In this document: positions 5,726 to 9,155 of the stretch, one piece after another | Position numbering within the stretch: position 1 is the stretch's first letter | Layout: every line of letters starts with the position of its first letter | NCBI GenBank assembly: GCA_003517845.1 | Contig: DOZU01000197.1 | Span: 1,291 to 10,445 of the forward strand | Source of the DNA: Clostridiales bacterium | GTDB lineage: Bacteria; Bacillota; Sulfobacillia; UBA995 | Length of the DNA: 9,155 nucleotides | Direction: 5' to 3' | Position numbers and translations under genes: made by a program | Notes under the pieces: model-generated | Told to the model about the DNA's origin: nothing | Seen by the model: the letters and a program-made list of their open reading frames with translations, nothing else | Database searches by the model: none

Positions 5726-6790
5726 ATGGGGGCAAGCCCGATGGCGGGTGAGCGCCGGACATTGAGGGACGCGTTGAGGAGCAGGCTGCTATTCGGCCTG
5801 CTCCCGGCGTTGCTGGCCACTGCCTTGCTGGTGGGGGTGGGGGCGGTCATGGTGAGCGGTCCGGTGGCTCCCGGCTCGGATGATGTGGCGATGATGACCA
5901 TCCCCAACGGCGTATCGTCCAGGGAGATCGCGGTTCGGCTGGAGCAGGCCGGCATCATCCGCGATCAGTTGTTCTTCCGGCTTTTCTTGAGGATGTCCGG
6001 CGCCGATGGCCGGGTTCAGGCGGGGGAGTATAGCCTGGGGCCGGGCATGAGCATGACCGAGGTAGTGTCGCGCCTGGTGCGCGGCGAGGTTACGCTGCAC
6101 GCCGTCACCATCCCCGAAGGGCTCACGGTCGCCGGCGTCATTCAATTGCTGGTCGATAGCGGGTGGGGCGACCTCGCGACCTTCCAGGAACTGCTCGAGG
6201 ACCCCGGGTTGCGGCCGGTCTGGCTGCCCGAGGATCCCCGCATCCGCCGGTCGCTAGAGGGCTATCTGTTCCCCGATACCTACTTCTTTCCGAGAGGCAT
6301 ATCCGAGCGAGCGATCCTGCAAGCCATGCGCCGGCGCTTCGATGATGAAGTCGACCTGCTCTTCAAAGAAAGGGCGGGCGAACTCGGCCTGACGGTCCAC
6401 CAGGTGGTCACGCTGGCTTCGATCGTCGAGCGGGAAGCGCAGGTAGCGGAAGAGCGGACCATCGTGGCCGCGGTGTTCCACAACCGCCTCCGGCGGAGGA
6501 TGCGCCTCGAGTCCTGCGCTACCGTCCGGTACGCCCTGGACAAGGATCCCCAAGAACCCTTGTTCTACCGGGACTTGGAGTCCCCTTCGCCCTACAACAC
6601 CTACCGGCAGGATGGCCTCCCTCCCGGCCCCATCGCCGCTCCGGGCCGGGCCTCCCTCCAGGCGGCTGTGCACCCGGCCGGTGTCAAGTACTTGTTCTTC
6701 GTTGCCCGCGGTGATGGGTCGCACGCTTTCGCCCTCACCCTGGCCGCGCATGAGCGGAATGTCCGGAAGTACGGCGCAGGCTTCCGTTAG
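5726..6790 (+). CDS. mltG: Endolytic peptidoglycan transglycosylase MltG (YceG-like)
   Basis: 354-aa membrane-anchored lytic transglycosylase that cuts nascent glycan strands and is thought to act as a terminator of glycan chain extension. One N-terminal transmembrane segment (about 21-46) leaves the rest outside the cell. A LysM-like region follows (about 57-120: IPNGVSSREIAVRLEQAGII, AGEYSLGPGMS). The catalytic domain shows VTIPEGLT (127-134), EGYLFPDTYFF (178-188), the catalytic glutamate motif ASIVEREA (231-238), VFHNRLRRRMRLES (250-263), ATVRYAL, and YNTYRQDGLPPGPIAAPG (290-307). Length is typical. The start may be ATG 5726 or ATG 5741; neither has a clear Shine-Dalgarno, and the choice does not affect the membrane segment. 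It lies 20 bp after the DUF1292 stop, as yrrL follows yrzB in Bacillus. Its TAG stop overlaps the stop codon of the convergent gene. Confidence 0.97.
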   Translation: MGASPMAGERRTLRDALRSRLLFGLLPALLATALLVGVGAVMVSGPVAPGSDDVAMMTIPNGVSSREIAVRLEQAGIIRDQLFFRLFLRMSGADGRVQAGEYSLGPGMSMTEVVSRLVRGEVTLHAVTIPEGLTVAGVIQLLVDSGWGDLATFQELLEDPGLRPVWLPEDPRIRRSLEGYLFPDTYFFPRGISERAILQAMRRRFDDEVDLLFKERAGELGLTVHQVVTLASIVEREAQVAEERTIVAAVFHNRLRRRMRLESCATVRYALDKDPQEPLFYRDLESPSPYNTYRQDGLPPGPIAAPGRASLQAAVHPAGVKYLFFVARGDGSHAFALTLAAHERNVRKYGAGFR

Positions 6791-8142
6791 GCGTCCTGCC
6801 GCGCGAACTCCTGAACCGCCCCGCCTGCGAGCAAGCGGGCGCCCGCCACCCCGGTCCCTTCCCGGATGAAGTGCAGGTATACATCGGCATGCGGGTTCAT
6901 GAGGAACAGGTCGCGGCTCACGGCCAGGAGATAGTGCCATTTGGGGACGGGGGGCGCGCCGGGGGACTCCTCGCCGTGCTCCACCGCCGCCTCCAGGCCG
7001 CCGCCGGTCGAGTTCCGCACCGTCACTCTCACCGTCTCCCCGCGGGGGGTCCCCAGGTAGGTGCCCCGCTTCTCCTCCAGGTCCCCGGAACCCAGGGAGG
7101 CGGCGACCAGTGGTGCCAGCCGATCTCCCAGGCAAGCCTCGGCCACCCGCCCGGTGATGTCCGCCAGCTCGATGCCGGCGGCATTGGATAGCAGGACGAT
7201 CGTCAGGCGTTCATCGGGGAAGCGATTCAGGGCCGACACGAAGCCCAGCGTGCCGCCGCCATGGTGCACCTCGCGCACTCCCCGGCGCTCGCCCATGAGC
7301 TGGCCGAAACCGTAACGGGAGAACGCCGGGTCCAGGGGCCGGCAGGGCACGATCGCTTCGGCCAAGGCCTCCAGGGGCAGAAGTCGCGACGTATACAGGC
7401 TCTGGCTCCAGCGGAACAGATCGCCGGTGGTGGAGATGACGTTGCCGTCGGCCCAGCCGATCACCGCGAAGTGCCAGGGGGCCAGCTCATAGTCGTCCTT
7501 GCCACGATAGCGGTAGCCGGTGGCCAGGCCCGCCGGCCGTTCATCGCTCTCGCCCACCAGCGTGTGATCCATGCCGAGGGGGATGAAGACATTATCCCGC
7601 AGGAACGAAGCGAAGGTCTGTCCGCTTGCCCGTTCGACTGCGGCGCCCAGCAGCACGTAGCCGGAGTTGGAGTAGCGCCAGCGAGTTCCCGGTTCGAACT
7701 CCAGGTCGCCAAGGCTGGCGATGAGTTCCAGGAGGGAAGCGAGGTCGGGATATTTGCCCGCCGCCGCCGCGGTCCAGAACGCCTCGTCGAGGTACTCGCG
7801 GACGCCGCCCGTGTGGTGCAGCAGTTGCCGGAGGGTGACTCGGGCCGCCCAGTCGGGCAGTTCGGGCAGCCAGCGGGCCGCCGGGTCGTCATAGGTCAGT
7901 CTCCCCCGGTGGCGGAGCAACATCACCGCCACGGCGGTGAACTGCTTGGTGACCGAGCCGATCACGAAGCGGGAACGGGGAGTGATGGCCTGTCCCCCGG
8001 CCACGTCCGCGCGGCCGTACCCCTTGTGCACCAGGACGCGGTCATCCCGGCCCGCCAGAACCGACAGCCCCGGCCCCCCGGGATCAACGTACTCGCCCAC
8101 GATTGCGTCGATCCTTCGCTCGAGGTCCAGTGCGCCTTCCAA
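6787..8142 (-). CDS. Serine hydrolase of the beta-lactamase / penicillin-binding-protein-like family
   Basis: 451-aa protein with the three active-site motifs of class C beta-lactamases, PBP4* and D-aminopeptidases: the nucleophile motif S-x-x-K in IGSVTKQF (Ser63, Lys66), Y-x-N in RYSNSGYVLLG (Tyr157, Asn159), and HGG in VHHGGGTLGF (His294). Supporting family motifs are LRQLLHHTGG (about 104-113) and PLGMDHT. After about residue 345 comes a smaller beta-rich C-terminal domain. No signal peptide or membrane segment is visible, so it is probably cytoplasmic. The TTG start at 8142 is chosen because AGGAGG (minus strand, 8157-8152) lies 9 nt upstream; the frame remains open further upstream but only overlaps the deacylase gene in a wrong frame. 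It follows the D-aminoacylase gene by 43 bp, which suggests a D-amino acid peptide or ester substrate; other esterase roles are possible. Confidence 0.9.
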   Translation of the reverse strand: MEGALDLERRIDAIVGEYVDPGGPGLSVLAGRDDRVLVHKGYGRADVAGGQAITPRSRFVIGSVTKQFTAVAVMLLRHRGRLTYDDPAARWLPELPDWAARVTLRQLLHHTGGVREYLDEAFWTAAAAGKYPDLASLLELIASLGDLEFEPGTRWRYSNSGYVLLGAAVERASGQTFASFLRDNVFIPLGMDHTLVGESDERPAGLATGYRYRGKDDYELAPWHFAVIGWADGNVISTTGDLFRWSQSLYTSRLLPLEALAEAIVPCRPLDPAFSRYGFGQLMGERRGVREVHHGGGTLGFVSALNRFPDERLTIVLLSNAAGIELADITGRVAEACLGDRLAPLVAASLGSGDLEEKRGTYLGTPRGETVRVTVRNSTGGGLEAAVEHGEESPGAPPVPKWHYLLAVSRDLFLMNPHADVYLHFIREGTGVAGARLLAGGAVQEFARQDA

Positions 8143-8151
8143 CTCTACCCG

Positions 8152-8157
8152 CCTCCT
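8152..8157 (-). promoter_or_regulatory. Shine-Dalgarno sequence setting the serine hydrolase TTG start
   Basis: Read on the minus strand the sequence is AGGAGG, 9 nt before TTG at 8142-8140. It is the only strong ribosome site near this gene's start, and the protein homology to the family (LERRIDAIVGEYV) begins just after it. This makes a TTG start more likely than any upstream ATG in the same frame. Confidence 0.7.
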
Positions 8158-8185
8158 CAGATGCCAGTGCCGGGATGGGTCAGGT

Positions 8186-9155
8186 TCAGCCGCCGCGCCG
8201 GAGTACCTTGCCCGCGCGGACCCGAGTGGGCACGCCGCCGTCAACCGCCAGCAGGCCGTTCGCCACGACCCAGGGGATGCCGGTGGGATGGTGATGGGGA
8301 TCGGCGAAGGTGGCCGTCTCGGAGACGGCATCCGGGTCGAAGACCACCAGGTCCGCGAAGAAGCCCGCGAGGATCCGTCCCCGGCCGTGGATGCCGGCCA
8401 CGCTTGCCGGCAACGATGTGCTCTTGCGGATCGCCTCCGCCCACGCCAGCGCACGCTCTTCCCGGACGTACCGGCCCAGCAGGCGCGGGTAAGTGCTGAC
8501 GGACCGCGGATGCAGCTTGGGAGTCGGTTTCCCGCCGCCCTGCGGGGCGGTGGGGAAGCTATCTACCGTGGCGCCGTCGGTCGAAACCATCGTGAGCGGG
8601 TGCTGGAGGTTCCGGCGGATGTTCTCCTCGTCCATCACGCCCACCGAGGATCGAGTGCTGCCCTCATCCGCCACCAACAGGTCGAGGCACACGTCAAACG
8701 GATCGGCGTCGCGCTCGATCGCGAGGTCTTCCACCGACTTCCCCTGGTCGGCCGGGCTGGAGGTCTCGACGATGCCGATCGCCCCCCAGCCGAAGCTCAC
8801 GGCCGGGTTGGTCCAGCCGGGGACGCCGGCTTCGAGCAGGCGGCGCACCTCCCGCCGGGCGGCCGCGTCCCCCAGCCTTGACACGAGTCCCGCAAGACCC
8901 TCCCGTATCAGGTCGGGGGGCAGTACCTGGTACAGATAGCCGGTGGCCGCATAGGGGTAGGGATACACGTCGGCGGTGACGGTGAGCCCGCGCCGCCGGG
9001 CATCCTCCAGCAATCGCAGCACCCCTGGCGCCTTCCACCAGGCTGCCCGCTGGTCGGCCTTGAGGTGAGAGATGTTGACCCGGACTCCGGCTAACCGGCT
9101 GGTTTCCAGAGCTTCCACGATCGCTCCAAACCACTCGCAGCCCGGAGCCTGGCCC
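8186..9155 (-). CDS. N-acyl-D-amino-acid deacylase (D-aminoacylase), 5' end outside window
   Basis: The C-terminal 320 or so residues of an amidohydrolase-superfamily metalloenzyme that releases D-amino acids from N-acyl-D-amino acids. The frame stays open to the window edge, so the N-terminal part (roughly 200 residues, including the first metal-binding motifs) is missing from view. Visible family marks are VNISHLKA (metal-ligand His at 9065-9067), VTADVYPYPYAATGYL, TMVSTDG (catalytic Asp at 8576-8578), LHPRSVSTYPRLLGRYVREE (His at 8510-8512), AIRKSTSLPA, GRGRILAGFFADLVVFDP and the closing DPHHHPTGIPWVVANG. The ending is complete with a TGA at 8188-8186. A GTG at 9118 is inside the domain and not the true start. 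It is probably co-transcribed with the serine hydrolase 43 bp downstream. Related amidohydrolases (dihydroorotase- or hydantoinase-like) are excluded by the ISHLK and HPRxxxTxPRxLGRYVRE blocks. Confidence 0.93.
   Translation of the reverse strand, partial: GQAPGCEWFGAIVEALETSRLAGVRVNISHLKADQRAAWWKAPGVLRLLEDARRRGLTVTADVYPYPYAATGYLYQVLPPDLIREGLAGLVSRLGDAAARREVRRLLEAGVPGWTNPAVSFGWGAIGIVETSSPADQGKSVEDLAIERDADPFDVCLDLLVADEGSTRSSVGVMDEENIRRNLQHPLTMVSTDGATVDSFPTAPQGGGKPTPKLHPRSVSTYPRLLGRYVREERALAWAEAIRKSTSLPASVAGIHGRGRILAGFFADLVVFDPDAVSETATFADPHHHPTGIPWVVANGLLAVDGGVPTRVRAGKVLRRGG

Noticed and set aside
6822..6841. Hairpin CGCCTGC / GCGGGCG just downstream of mltG as a terminator
   Set aside because: The 7-bp stem with a 6-nt loop is followed by GC-rich sequence without a T run and lies in the coding region of the opposite gene, so it is not supported as an intrinsic terminator.
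7261..8499. Plus-strand open frame of 412 codons opposite the serine hydrolase
   Set aside because: Its translation is low-complexity and unrelated to known proteins, whereas the minus strand carries all active-site motifs of a serine hydrolase.

Overview
The window is high-GC bacterial chromosome. It holds six protein-coding genes on the plus strand and two on the minus strand, with almost no spare DNA after position 197. The plus-strand order is alaS, ireB (yrzL/UPF0297 family), rhomboid protease, ferredoxin-type aldo/keto reductase, ruvX (yrrK) joined in frame to a DUF1292 domain (yrzB), and mltG (yrrL). The alaS-yrzL-yrrK-yrzB-yrrL series is the housekeeping block known from Bacillus and other Bacillota. 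With the strong GC bias and frequent GTG/TTG starts, this points to a high-GC member of Bacillota (for example a Limnochordia-, Symbiobacterium- or Thermaerobacter-like lineage). The phylum is a fairly safe inference; the lower rank is not resolved.

Layout. Positions 1-196 hold no recognisable gene. They contain three GCCGG repeats exactly 10 bp apart, a near-consensus sigma-A promoter (TTGACC, 17 bp, TATAAT at 89-117), and a terminator-like hairpin with a T6 tract (134-173) lying between that promoter and the alaS ribosome binding site. alaS (197-2866) is a complete alanyl-tRNA synthetase. ireB (2906-3178), the rhomboid protease (3215-3907), the aldo/keto reductase (3916-4863), ruvX-DUF1292 (4866-5705) and mltG (5726-6790) follow with gaps of 2-39 bp and look like one operon. 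A second sigma-A-like promoter (5299-5328) lies inside the stretch joining RuvX to DUF1292.

The minus strand carries the C-terminal two thirds of an N-acyl-D-amino-acid deacylase (8186 to beyond 9155) and, downstream of it, a serine beta-lactamase-family hydrolase (6787-8142). They are probably co-transcribed and plausibly act on D-amino-acid-containing substrates. This unit converges on mltG so tightly that the two stop codons overlap.

How the genes fit together: alaS supplies charged tRNA-Ala. IreB is the phosphoprotein target of PASTA kinases that sense cell-wall state. RuvX acts in nucleic-acid processing (pre-16S rRNA maturation in other bacteria). MltG cleaves nascent peptidoglycan at the membrane. 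The rhomboid and aldo/keto reductase genes are insertions relative to the Bacillus order. I found no CRISPR array, transposon, phage, tRNA, rRNA or defence system. Nothing here is convincingly a new large system. The most unusual signals are the alaS leader attenuator candidate and the RuvX-DUF1292 in-frame fusion with its internal promoter.
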